From a bacterium (lineage in GTDB: Bacteria > Bdellovibrionota > FAC87 > UBA2466): DNA of 6,721 nucleotides. The DNA lies in contig JALHPX010000174.1 in the NCBI GenBank assembly GCA_022842225.1, forward strand, positions 1 to 6,721. The letters are read 5' to 3'. The translations under genes and the position numbers were made by a program. This document shows positions 1-6,721 of the stretch, piece after piece (positions within the stretch are counted from its first letter, which is position 1; every line of letters begins with the position of its first letter). Under the pieces are notes generated by a model, which was not told where the DNA came from, searched no databases, and was given only the letters and a program-made list of their open reading frames with translations.

Positions 1-80
1 GGCTTAGCGAACAAACCACCCCGATAAAAAAAACGCCCCACCTCATCCTTTTGCCTCTCCCCATAAACAACCGAGTGGAT

Positions 81-86
81 TATAGC
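81..86 (+). promoter_or_regulatory. Candidate -10 element (TATAGC) ahead of the M24 peptidase gene
   Basis: TATAGC matches four of six -10 consensus bases and ends six bases before the ATG at 93. No good -35 is seen at standard spacing. The rest of 1-92 shows an A8 run near 26-33 but no gene, tRNA or clear hairpin. A promoter somewhere in this stretch is expected, since the gene has no visible upstream partner on its strand. Confidence 0.18.
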
Positions 87-92
87 CATGGC

Positions 93-803
93 ATGAGCGA
101 ACTACATCAGGTCGGTGTGTCAGAGGATTCGAGACTTAGGGCCGAGCGACTCGAACCACATTTTCTCGAGGCAGGCTTGCTAGACGCGCGCCGAAAGAGC
201 TGGGACGTGCTGCACAAAATTAAAGCGCGTGTGCAAGAAGGCATGACCGAACGCGAAGCCATGAAGATGGCGTTTGAAGTTTTTAAAGAAGAGGGTGTGA
301 CCAAACATTGGCACAAACCTTATGTGCGCTTTGGACCCGGCACCGCTTTGAGTTTCAATGACCCGCTGCAGAGCGATTATCGTCTGCAAAAAGATGATCC
401 ATTTTATATCGACCTAGGTCCTGCATGGTTGGATGAAGAAACAGGAATCGAGTACGAAGGCGATGTAGGCGATACGTTCGTCTTTGGCACCAATGAAGCA
501 GCGACAAAGTGCATCGAGATGTCTCGCCAACTTTTCGACGAATGCAAAGAAGAATGGAAGGCACACCAGCTAACCGGCGCACAAATCTATTCGTACTTAC
601 AGAAACGCGCGGCAGAAGAGGGTTATACTCTAAAGGAAAAAGTCGACGGCCACCGCCTCAGCGATTACCCGCACGCAAAGTACACGTCGGAGCGCTTAGC
701 GATCCTCCCCTTCACTCCGAGCCCCTCCTTCTGGGTACTCGAAGTAGAACTCATTCACTCGTCTGGCACCCTGGGCGCCTTCTACGAAGATCTCCTCTTC
801 TAG
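93..803 (+). CDS. M24-family metallopeptidase (Xaa-Pro peptidase-like), about 236 aa
   Basis: The protein has the pita-bread fold signature of M24 metallopeptidases, which remove N-terminal residues (methionine or Xaa-Pro) using two metal ions. All five expected ligands can be placed: D107 in FYIDLGP, D124 in GDVGDTFVFG, H187 in GHRLSDYPH, E217 in VLEVEL and E232 in GAFYEDLLF. The HWHKPYVRFG stretch at residues 72-81 and the GHR..DYPH form are, from memory, typical of a small subfamily lacking the N-terminal creatinase domain. No signal peptide is seen, so it is probably cytoplasmic. I chose the ATG at 93 because homology-like sequence begins just after it. A TTG at 51 is in frame, and the frame stays open to base 3, so a longer N-terminus is possible. 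No good Shine-Dalgarno precedes either start. Substrate specificity is unknown. It stands alone on the plus strand and converges on the large minus-strand gene. Confidence 0.9.
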   Translation: MSELHQVGVSEDSRLRAERLEPHFLEAGLLDARRKSWDVLHKIKARVQEGMTEREAMKMAFEVFKEEGVTKHWHKPYVRFGPGTALSFNDPLQSDYRLQKDDPFYIDLGPAWLDEETGIEYEGDVGDTFVFGTNEAATKCIEMSRQLFDECKEEWKAHQLTGAQIYSYLQKRAAEEGYTLKEKVDGHRLSDYPHAKYTSERLAILPFTPSPSFWVLEVELIHSSGTLGAFYEDLLF

Positions 804-815
804 GCGACCACCTAG
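800..815. repeat. Short inverted repeat spanning the two convergent stop codons
   Basis: CTAGG (800-804) and CCTAG (811-815) are perfect inverted copies separated by six bases. The repeat contains the TAG of the M24 gene (801-803) and the TAG of the large gene (814-812 on the minus strand). It is symmetrical, so it would fold the same way in both transcripts. It is short and lacks a T-tract, so any termination function is only a possibility. Confidence 0.35.
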
Positions 816-3800
816 TCGGCGGTGGGGGCGACGTCTAAGTGTTGGTACCACTTGTGCCACCACGGGCCCTCTAGCATGATTCCGTATTTCCACCAGAGTT
901 GCGGCATATAGAGGAACAAGTATTGGGCGCGGCCACCCTGGTACTTGATCGAATCCCAAACTCCCGGCGAGGGACCAAAATCCAGCGAGGGACTTCCTGG
1001 CGCTGTCGTCGCTAAAATCCCCATCGAGTAGAGATTGGGTCCTAGGCTTTTAACCGCCAAAGTTGGAAGTTGCTGGGCATGGCTCGGTTCTCCCGGAGAA
1101 CTTGGGTCCTTGGGAGCTGGCACCGGTTGGCTATCCAGAGGAACAACCGGCACCACAGGACGATAATGCTCGTCGAGTTTGCGTCCCGAGTAAGTACCCT
1201 CGCGCAACGCCGAACCAAACACCGATCCCAATCCCACTAAGATACGAGTCGAGGCATCGATTTTTCCGCCTTCGGGCAAGAACGTGTCGCCCATGGCGGC
1301 GATAAATTGATCGCCAATATTGATAGGCACTTCTGCTTGTTCTGGATCGCTAAACATCGGGGGATCAAAATTCGCTCCGCTAAGGCAAGCCCACAGGATA
1401 ATGCGTGCATCCGGAGCAAACGCCTTACGCGCTGCCTCGCGCAATACTTTTCGATTGTGGGTCAACCACTCGCGATCGATCCATCCCGATCCCAAGAAAG
1501 TTTTTAAGTTCAACGACACGGCTTGCTCTGTCGAACCACCGGCGGTGCCGTCGGCCATTTGCGTATAGAGCATGCCCGGTCGACCGTGGGTCATTATCTT
1601 CAAGTAGCGAATGGGTCCGTTCACTTCGGAATAACGCACAAGTTTTGCGATTAGATCTTCAGGCGATTCAAAGTTCTGCACACCGTATCTATCGCCATAC
1701 AGCTTTTTCTCCCGCTGGTGCGTGAAATCCGCATGCGCGCCAAAATAGAGCAAGGTATCGAGCGGACTGATTCCTACCATCGACACGGCACTCTCGTCGG
1801 CTTTTAGCGTCGGAAACGCATGCGCCTTCTCGACTTGGTACATGTAGTTAAAGTCAGGATTGGTGTGACCCAAGAGCATCGTCTCATTGATCAACAGGTA
1901 ATCTAATCCCGCATAGCCCAATCCCACCGCCGGAGCCCCCAGTGCCCGCCAAAAACCTGGACGCACGCGATAGAAGTCTCTAGCTGCTCCGATTGGATTG
2001 ATCATGTTCTTAAATTTTTTGGAGAGCCGCACTGTACTGCCGCGGAATGTGGCTTCGTACTCCGCCGTAGCAGTTGGATTTGCGGCCCGCGCTCTAGCGA
2101 GAGCTGCCCTATCTTGCCACAGCACAAGCGCGGAGGTGACCAAGCCTAATGCCGCGCGCGCGCGGATCTCATTCGCACTCACCTGCACGCCCATGCGCTG
2201 GTATTCCTCGGCAATACTACCCGCAAACGCCAGCTGATAACCCGAATAGGCCATCATCAACTGACTTAATAGACGAGTAGAATTGAATTGGAATCGCCCG
2301 GTAGCATTGAGCAAAAACTGGCCGACTTTACCCATGCGCGATGTGGCTAGATTGGCTGTGGGTGTGACTATGGGCAATCGAGGCAACACGCTGAGCACCA
2401 TCATGGCGTCGACAGCACTGTCCATATTGGCAAGGCCCGACCATCCCGCCAGGCGATAGCGATCCACCAAGTTAGAACTCGCACTTACAGCAATCACTCC
2501 CCGCGAAATCCACGTGATTGTTTTGCCGGCAACGGTGAGCGCGCGGATCGCTCCCACAGTAGCTGGCATCGCCGTCGCACTCACGCCGCCGGTGTAAATC
2601 ACCGACACCGCCTCGCCGACTAAGAGCGCACTCAAGGCCGCGGTTGTGATGGTGTCTTTATTTACCCACGCGCGAGTGATTCCTTCGCTGCGCTCAATTT
2701 TTAAGAGCGCGCGCAGTTCGTTCCAGTGCCCGGGTTTCACCAACGGGCCCGAGCCGGAATAGCCGTAAGCAATCCGCTCAAGAAGATCCGCGTACTTAGG
2801 ACAAGTCTTCGATCGCTCCATTGCCGCGGTCACCGCGGAATTGGTGATCATCTGAATGGTAGTCAAAGACCCGCCAATTTCCGCCACTCCGTCGGCGTCG
2901 CTTACCGACACTAATTTACGCGCTAAGTGTCCCAACGCTTTGCGCACTATTGCCAGTGAATCGGTGGAACGCGCTTCTTTCCATGGATTGAGTTTCTGCC
3001 AACTGCTGCTCGAGCTATCGAAATTCTGCTCTAGTTTATCGATAGAGAGCATGTAAGAGCCCAAGAAGTTCTGAGTCCGTACTTGAAGAGCATCGGGAGC
3101 GATTTTGGCGAGTAATTGCCCGTCTTCTGTACGACCCTCGGGACTCAATTGCTTGTTAGGAGCAACATCATTTAGCCGAGAGCGAATATCCTGCACGCCT
3201 AACCAAAACCGAACTTGGTCTTCGGATTTGGTAAGTTCGTTGAGCTTTTCTTGGACATCCACGGGCGCGTTGAGCACCCGCCTGGCCAATTCGAGCTTTA
3301 GAATCTGCAGCTGTTGGCTAGGATCAAAATTCTCGCCGTTTTGTTTAAGCAAACCGTCATAAGGGGATTGCTCTGCGTTCACAGCGGGGGAATTCTTCTC
3401 AATCGCATCAATGGTCTTACCTAATTGACCGTATTCGACGATAGATTGGCCATCTGCGGGAGGCCCAAGCTTCTTAAGAGAATTGAGAACTAAAACCGCC
3501 GCTGCGTCTCCTTCGCGGCGTTTAATCTGCGCAAACTCTGCAGAAAGCGCGCTTAGCTTGCCCGAGATTTCAGTCACTCGGCCTACTTGGCTGTCACCTA
3601 AACTCGCACGACGATTATCCCAATCTAAGAATGTTCTGAGCAGCTCGTGGCTGAAGAACTTAATTTCACCATTGATTTGGTAAGTTGCAGTCTCTTGCCG
3701 CAACCGCATCGCAGTGACGAGATTCTGCAGCGCAATGAAGCGCGTCATGCACGACACCGACTGCACCGTTCCCGCAGCGCTCGAATTGAAATCATCGCGC

Positions 3801-4168
3801 AGATGCGCGACCGACATAACTAATTCATGCAGAAAATCTCTGCCGCTATCGGGCGGCAAAAACCCAAACTCTTTCCAGTTTCGAAAATCAGGGACATACG
3901 ACATCTCCCGAAAGGAATCGGCGATGAGCTGGTGTTTGAGCTTCATCACGATATCGGAAGCAGCGACGAAATCTTCCTTGAGGAGGAATTTCTCAGCCTG
4001 ATCGAGCAGACCCGTGAGGTCCTTATTGCCGAGAGCCGGCAAATACTCGTGCATCCGCGAAATGTCTTCGGCTAAATCGTCGACAACTTCTGAATCAGTA
4101 TCAGCTGCAAATGTTAAAAGAGAAAAAACACACGACAAACCAAGGACAAGCCTTGCCCCAAACCCCAT
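812..4168 (-). CDS. Large exported multidomain protein with C-terminal clan CD (C80/DUF4347-like) peptidase-like domain
   Basis: This 1118-residue protein is not one I recognise as a whole. Residues 1-22 look like a Sec signal peptide (R6, then a hydrophobic core ending LLTFAA). Residues 23-500 are mostly helical and polar. Residues 506-602 and 672-760 hold several hydrophobic stretches rich in Gly and Ala (507-525, 672-684, 742-760) that could insert in membrane. Residues about 795-985 read as an alternating strand/helix domain: DTLLYFGAH, a helix at 836-848, IRYLKIMTHGRPG with H861, a helix at 898-917, ARIILWACLSG with C928, then GDQFIAAM and KIDASTRI. The spacing and order fit clan CD cysteine peptidases such as the C80 toxin domain or DUF4347. 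A proline-rich linker (1004-1068) and a Trp-rich tail (1071-1112) follow. The mature chain has only three cysteines (C140, C456, C928). I preferred the ATG at 4168, preceded by GGGGGTG. A GTG at 4192 would add eight residues. Peptidase activity is inferred, not shown. Confidence 0.88.
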   Translation of the reverse strand: MGFGARLVLGLSCVFSLLTFAADTDSEVVDDLAEDISRMHEYLPALGNKDLTGLLDQAEKFLLKEDFVAASDIVMKLKHQLIADSFREMSYVPDFRNWKEFGFLPPDSGRDFLHELVMSVAHLRDDFNSSAAGTVQSVSCMTRFIALQNLVTAMRLRQETATYQINGEIKFFSHELLRTFLDWDNRRASLGDSQVGRVTEISGKLSALSAEFAQIKRREGDAAAVLVLNSLKKLGPPADGQSIVEYGQLGKTIDAIEKNSPAVNAEQSPYDGLLKQNGENFDPSQQLQILKLELARRVLNAPVDVQEKLNELTKSEDQVRFWLGVQDIRSRLNDVAPNKQLSPEGRTEDGQLLAKIAPDALQVRTQNFLGSYMLSIDKLEQNFDSSSSSWQKLNPWKEARSTDSLAIVRKALGHLARKLVSVSDADGVAEIGGSLTTIQMITNSAVTAAMERSKTCPKYADLLERIAYGYSGSGPLVKPGHWNELRALLKIERSEGITRAWVNKDTITTAALSALLVGEAVSVIYTGGVSATAMPATVGAIRALTVAGKTITWISRGVIAVSASSNLVDRYRLAGWSGLANMDSAVDAMMVLSVLPRLPIVTPTANLATSRMGKVGQFLLNATGRFQFNSTRLLSQLMMAYSGYQLAFAGSIAEEYQRMGVQVSANEIRARAALGLVTSALVLWQDRAALARARAANPTATAEYEATFRGSTVRLSKKFKNMINPIGAARDFYRVRPGFWRALGAPAVGLGYAGLDYLLINETMLLGHTNPDFNYMYQVEKAHAFPTLKADESAVSMVGISPLDTLLYFGAHADFTHQREKKLYGDRYGVQNFESPEDLIAKLVRYSEVNGPIRYLKIMTHGRPGMLYTQMADGTAGGSTEQAVSLNLKTFLGSGWIDREWLTHNRKVLREAARKAFAPDARIILWACLSGANFDPPMFSDPEQAEVPINIGDQFIAAMGDTFLPEGGKIDASTRILVGLGSVFGSALREGTYSGRKLDEHYRPVVPVVPLDSQPVPAPKDPSSPGEPSHAQQLPTLAVKSLGPNLYSMGILATTAPGSPSLDFGPSPGVWDSIKYQGGRAQYLFLYMPQLWWKYGIMLEGPWWHKWYQHLDVAPTAD

Positions 4169-4197
4169 GACACCCCCATGTACTAACCCCACTCATG

Positions 4198-4226
4198 GGC
4201 ATACGAGAATTTGCGGTTGTGGTCAA
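4198..4226 (-). promoter_or_regulatory. Candidate sigma-70-type promoter for the large exported protein gene
   Basis: On the minus strand TTGACC (4226-4221) matches five of six -35 consensus bases, and TATGCC (4203-4198) is a weak -10 (three of six) after exactly 17 bases. The element sits in the short gap behind the hydrolase stop codon. Transcription would begin near 4191, just at the alternative GTG or about 23 bases ahead of the ATG at 4168. It would allow expression separate from the hydrolase. The weak -10 keeps confidence low. Confidence 0.28.
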
Positions 4227-4228
4227 TT

Positions 4229-5209
4229 CTAGTTGTTGAGTCCGTGTAGGAACGCTTGCAGCTCGGGGGCAGAAGAGCCTTCTCCGGCTTGCACAGTACG
4301 GGCGTGCGGGCCTCGCACTACCAGGCGCCGTCGGGCGGGCACCCCCTGCGAACTGGCGAAATTTTCGATCGCTTGGGCATCTGCCATGCGATCGTTGGAG
4401 GCTTCGATCAAATAAACCGGGGTGATTATCTGCTGCTCCTCCCACCGCTGGCGCATTTTTTCACCAAAGCGCAATACCCGAGCAAACGCGGGAGCGGAAG
4501 TTTGCGCATAGCGATAACCGTCAAATCCACCATAAGCCGTGGAGGGAATCTCGGCGGTCCATGGCTCCCCTGCATCGGCACTACCCAGCACTTTTTTCTG
4601 ACGGTCGGCAGCGAGGGCAAAGGCAGGCGAATGCAAAATGAGTTTATGCGATAGCTCGGGATTGCGGAGCTTTGCATCTGCCGCCAACATTCCGCCGACG
4701 CTATAACCAGCCAAGTCGACGCGCGAACCGAGCGACTGTGCCAGTCGCAAGTTATCGTCGATTTCTTTCTGCCAATCAGGGACATCAAACAGGGCCAAGT
4801 CTTCCGGCTTGGAGCCGTGCCCATTTAATAGGACAGTCAGCACCGAATACCCGCAGGCCTGATACTCCTCGGCGATTTGGCGCATGCCTTTGGGGGATTC
4901 GCCAATGCCGTGCACAAGAACAACAACGGGTGCGTTTGGATCTTTGTTCTGCAAGAAATACGGCAAGTGTTCTTCGCGCACGCCCGACTCCTTTTGCCGC
5001 GCTACTTTTCTAGCAAAGCCCGCTAACGCGTCCCGCTTTTTCTCCAAGCGAGTTGCGACCTGGGCTCGCTCCGCGGCTCGGGCTTCCCCCAAAAGGCGGT
5101 TGGTATTTTGGCAAAAGAGAACTTGGGAATCACTCGGATCGCCCAACCCGGGCACACAAAGTGTACCGACGATAAAACTAAGAACAAAGCAGTAACGGAA
5201 GCTAGTCAC
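4229..5209 (-). CDS. Exported alpha/beta-hydrolase (serine esterase/lipase-like)
   Basis: The 326-residue protein begins with a signal peptide (hydrophobic core at about residues 6-20, likely cleavage near G23-D24), so it should act in the periplasm or outside the cell. Residues 38-75 form a charged helix rich in Arg, Glu and Ala. The alpha/beta-hydrolase domain covers about 92-326: oxyanion motif LVHGIGES with H100-G101, nucleophile elbow GYSVGG with S170, acid D273 in EASNDRMAD, and catalytic H302 in RGPHAR. The order and spacing match carboxylesterases and monoacylglycerol-lipase-like enzymes, so ester hydrolysis is likely but the substrate is unknown. A cap-like insertion lies between about 196 and 260. 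The start is GTG, the only start codon between the upstream in-frame stop and the signal peptide. Only a closely spaced AGGG precedes it. The large exported protein gene begins 60 bases downstream on the same strand, so the two may be co-transcribed. No lipobox is present. Confidence 0.92.
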   Translation of the reverse strand: MTSFRYCFVLSFIVGTLCVPGLGDPSDSQVLFCQNTNRLLGEARAAERAQVATRLEKKRDALAGFARKVARQKESGVREEHLPYFLQNKDPNAPVVVLVHGIGESPKGMRQIAEEYQACGYSVLTVLLNGHGSKPEDLALFDVPDWQKEIDDNLRLAQSLGSRVDLAGYSVGGMLAADAKLRNPELSHKLILHSPAFALAADRQKKVLGSADAGEPWTAEIPSTAYGGFDGYRYAQTSAPAFARVLRFGEKMRQRWEEQQIITPVYLIEASNDRMADAQAIENFASSQGVPARRRLVVRGPHARTVQAGEGSSAPELQAFLHGLNN

Positions 5210-5215
5210 TGCCCT

Positions 5216-5221
5216 ATTGTA
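5216..5221 (-). promoter_or_regulatory. Candidate -10 element (TACAAT) ahead of the hydrolase gene
   Basis: On the minus strand TACAAT differs from TATAAT at one base and ends six bases before the GTG start of the hydrolase. No convincing -35 lies 15-18 bases upstream (TCGATT at 17). If used, transcription would begin at or next to the start codon, giving a leaderless message. Confidence 0.22.
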
Positions 5222-5312
5222 TGTGCGGCAGAGCCACCAATCGACGACATTTCTTGACGTGGTGTCCTACGAGGAAAGTCTCACCATCATCTGGCGCTTC
5301 CTCATTCGCCTG

Positions 5313-5325
5313 CCGCGCGACGCGG
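5313..5325 (-). terminator. GC-rich hairpin just after the ATP-grasp stop codon, no T-tract
   Basis: CCGCG (5313-5317) and CGCGG (5321-5325) form a perfect 5-bp stem with a 3-base loop, beginning seven bases past the ATP-grasp TAA at 5333-5335. No run of T follows on the minus strand, so it is not a standard intrinsic terminator. It may attenuate read-through into the hydrolase gene, protect the 3' end, or be chance in GC-rich sequence. Confidence 0.2.
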
Positions 5326-5332
5326 GGTCGGT

Positions 5333-6721
5333 TTACTTGAGCGCCGCCCAATCAACCTGGGGCACGCCGGCTCTGAGTGCTTCCATTAAAACGCCGGCCC
5401 GAAATAGATTGTCTTTACACGCCACCGAACCCGCCGAGTAATTAAACAGCCGGCCCTCGTCGAGAGTGGAAATAATTCGGCCCACGTCCGTCTGCAATTG
5501 AGCGCCCTCGCCCCATTGGTGGAACACTGTCGCGGAGTAGAGATCTTTTGTCTTTTTCACCGGACCGGGGATGGGACGGTAATGCTTCGGCATCTCAAAA
5601 TACGTCGGCAAGCTTGTTAAAAAATCCACACCTTGCTGCTTAATTTCTCCATCCATCGGCGAAGGAATGACGAACATCAAGCCATTGGTCTGACGCTCAC
5701 GCGGCAACTTGGCCAGTTCCACTTTCAGCCGCACCGGATCTAAAACTCGCAGGATATTGAGATCAAGCTGACTAATGCCGTAAACCGCGCGCTCCAGCAT
5801 CGGCACACCGGCTCCGGCGACGCGCGCATTATTTTCCAAAAGATAAATGCGTCCTGTGGATTCCTCGATGATGAACTCCAGATGGCTCAGCCCATTGTGA
5901 TGCCCCTGCGAATCGTTGATAAACTCGGCAATTTGCCGCAATTGAATCGCCTGGGTTGTCGTCAATGAAAGGAAGGTATTGATGAAATACAACCCCTTCT
6001 CCCCCCAGTGAATGCGGTAATAGCGCGAAAGTGCAGTGGGATAAAAATGCGAATCCACTAACAATGAATTTAAAAAATATTCGCGCCCGATGATGTGGGG
6101 CTGCAAAATAAGGTCATCCACTTCTCCGAATGGGCCAGGCTTAACCGACGCTAGCCGCTCCGCAAGGCGGTTGCGCAAGTGGCCCATGTCCGACTTGGAA
6201 ATAAATTCCATCTCGTAACCGGCGGCACCCGCATTGTATTTCAACACCACGCCGCCCTGATAGAGACTGGCCGCAAACTCCAATGCGTCGTCGACGTTGG
6301 TCATCTTGTGAGTGGGGATTCCCCACTGGCCAGCCGCGATAGCCTGCAAGTCTTTGCGTCGAATCATTTCGCGAAACTCGTCGGGGATTTGGGTCATACC
6401 CAAGGCATTGGTCAGCGCGATGGCTTCATAGGTCCCTTTATCCATTCCGCCAAGAACGGCGTGGACTTTCTCTTGGCGTAGAAACTCGACGGTATCCCCG
6501 TCGAGGCGCTTAAAGATCGTTCCGGCCGGAAAAGCCTTGCGGTGTGCTTCGTAGGAAGCGTCGTAATCATGGGTTTGGATGAAGATCCACTTCACCTTCA
6601 CGCCGGGCACTAATTCCTGGGCAACCTGGGGATAAAAGGACGCCGAGCTGTAGCAATCCACACAGGCGAGCGTGACTTCGCGGGCGAAAAGCGAGGACGA
6701 GCCCAACCCTAGTCCGAGAAG
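5333..6721 (-). CDS. ATP-grasp domain protein (carboxylate-amine/thiol ligase-like), N-terminus beyond the window
   Basis: The enzyme class couples ATP hydrolysis to joining a carboxylate to an amine or thiol through an acyl phosphate. Numbering from a TTG at 6706, residues 9-110 look like the N-terminal Rossmann-like domain (VTLACVDCYS, then VHAVLGGMDKG). The ATP-grasp core follows: IRRKD with K118, VVLKYNAGAAGYE with K156, and an IIGREYFLN strand (G207, E209). The metal-binding pair of motifs HLEF (E277) and LLENNAR (E291, N293, R295) comes next, and a C-terminal domain runs to 457. The usual ATP and metal residues are therefore kept, and the family resemblance is to amino acid ligases such as the BacD type. 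The reading frame stays open upstream to base 6721 and encodes a hydrophobic run, so the gene either starts outside the window with a possible signal peptide or starts at the TTG. Substrate unknown. The hydrolase gene lies 123 bases downstream. Confidence 0.88.
   Translation of the reverse strand, partial: LLGLGLGSSSLFAREVTLACVDCYSSASFYPQVAQELVPGVKVKWIFIQTHDYDASYEAHRKAFPAGTIFKRLDGDTVEFLRQEKVHAVLGGMDKGTYEAIALTNALGMTQIPDEFREMIRRKDLQAIAAGQWGIPTHKMTNVDDALEFAASLYQGGVVLKYNAGAAGYEMEFISKSDMGHLRNRLAERLASVKPGPFGEVDDLILQPHIIGREYFLNSLLVDSHFYPTALSRYYRIHWGEKGLYFINTFLSLTTTQAIQLRQIAEFINDSQGHHNGLSHLEFIIEESTGRIYLLENNARVAGAGVPMLERAVYGISQLDLNILRVLDPVRLKVELAKLPRERQTNGLMFVIPSPMDGEIKQQGVDFLTSLPTYFEMPKHYRPIPGPVKKTKDLYSATVFHQWGEGAQLQTDVGRIISTLDEGRLFNYSAGSVACKDNLFRAGVLMEALRAGVPQVDWAALK

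Noticed and set aside
509..838. Plus-strand open frame of 109 codons inside and past the M24 gene
   Set aside because: It is very rich in Arg and Pro as expected for an out-of-frame reading, and the M24 frame is intact.
2153..2164. Run of six CG dinucleotides
   Set aside because: It lies inside the large gene and encodes ordinary Arg-Ala alternation. It is too short to call a functional repeat.
1063..4075. Many plus-strand open frames of 60-106 codons opposite the large gene
   Set aside because: They lie antisense to a continuous coding frame with recognisable signal peptide and domains. None has a plausible ribosome site or family-like sequence.
4103..4168. Lipoprotein signal in the large protein (C13)
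   Set aside because: The Cys lies in the middle of the hydrophobic core, and the preceding G-L-S does not fit a lipobox.
4101..4824. Minus-strand open frames of 114 and 132 codons overlapping the hydrolase gene
   Set aside because: They are shifted readings of the hydrolase, whose own frame carries the full catalytic triad without interruption.
5138..5209. Lipoprotein signal in the hydrolase (C18 in its signal peptide)
   Set aside because: The residues before the Cys (G-T-L) do not fit a lipobox, and a standard cleavage site follows at about residue 23.
5254..5282. TTGACG on the plus strand as a -35 element
   Set aside because: The hexamer 17 bases later (AGTCTC) is no -10, and no plus-strand gene follows.
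5217..5441. Plus-strand open frame over the gap between hydrolase and ATP-grasp genes
   Set aside because: More than half of it is antisense to the ATP-grasp gene, and its sequence shows no domain character.

Overview
The window holds four protein-coding genes and no RNA genes, insertion sequences or CRISPR arrays. Coding density is high, and base composition looks even and moderately GC-rich by eye. Sec-type signal peptides on two exported proteins suggest a Gram-negative bacterium. The mix of a large exported multidomain protein, an exported hydrolase and an ATP-grasp protein reminds me of Bdellovibrionota or similar deltaproteobacterial-grade lineages, but nothing here proves that placement.

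Layout. (1) At 93-803 on the plus strand is a short M24-family metallopeptidase with all five metal ligands in place. (2) At 812-4168 on the minus strand is an exported protein of about 1118 residues. It has a long helical N-terminal region, a hydrophobic middle, a C-terminal domain with the layout of a clan CD (caspase-like, C80/DUF4347-like) cysteine peptidase, a proline-rich linker and a tryptophan-rich tail. (3) At 4229-5209 on the minus strand is an exported alpha/beta-hydrolase with an intact Ser-Asp-His triad. (4) At 5333 to the window edge on the minus strand is an ATP-grasp ligase whose N-terminus lies outside the window.

The three minus-strand genes run in the order ATP-grasp, hydrolase, large protein, with gaps of 123 and about 60 bases. 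The hydrolase and the large protein are the most likely pair: they are close together and both carry signal peptides. A candidate promoter sits between them, so the large gene may also be transcribed on its own. The M24 gene converges on the large gene with only 8 bases between their stop codons.

The most interesting element is the large protein. I infer that it is a secreted or membrane-associated factor carrying a His/Cys peptidase-like module, made next to a secreted serine hydrolase. I cannot name a substrate or target for either from sequence alone.
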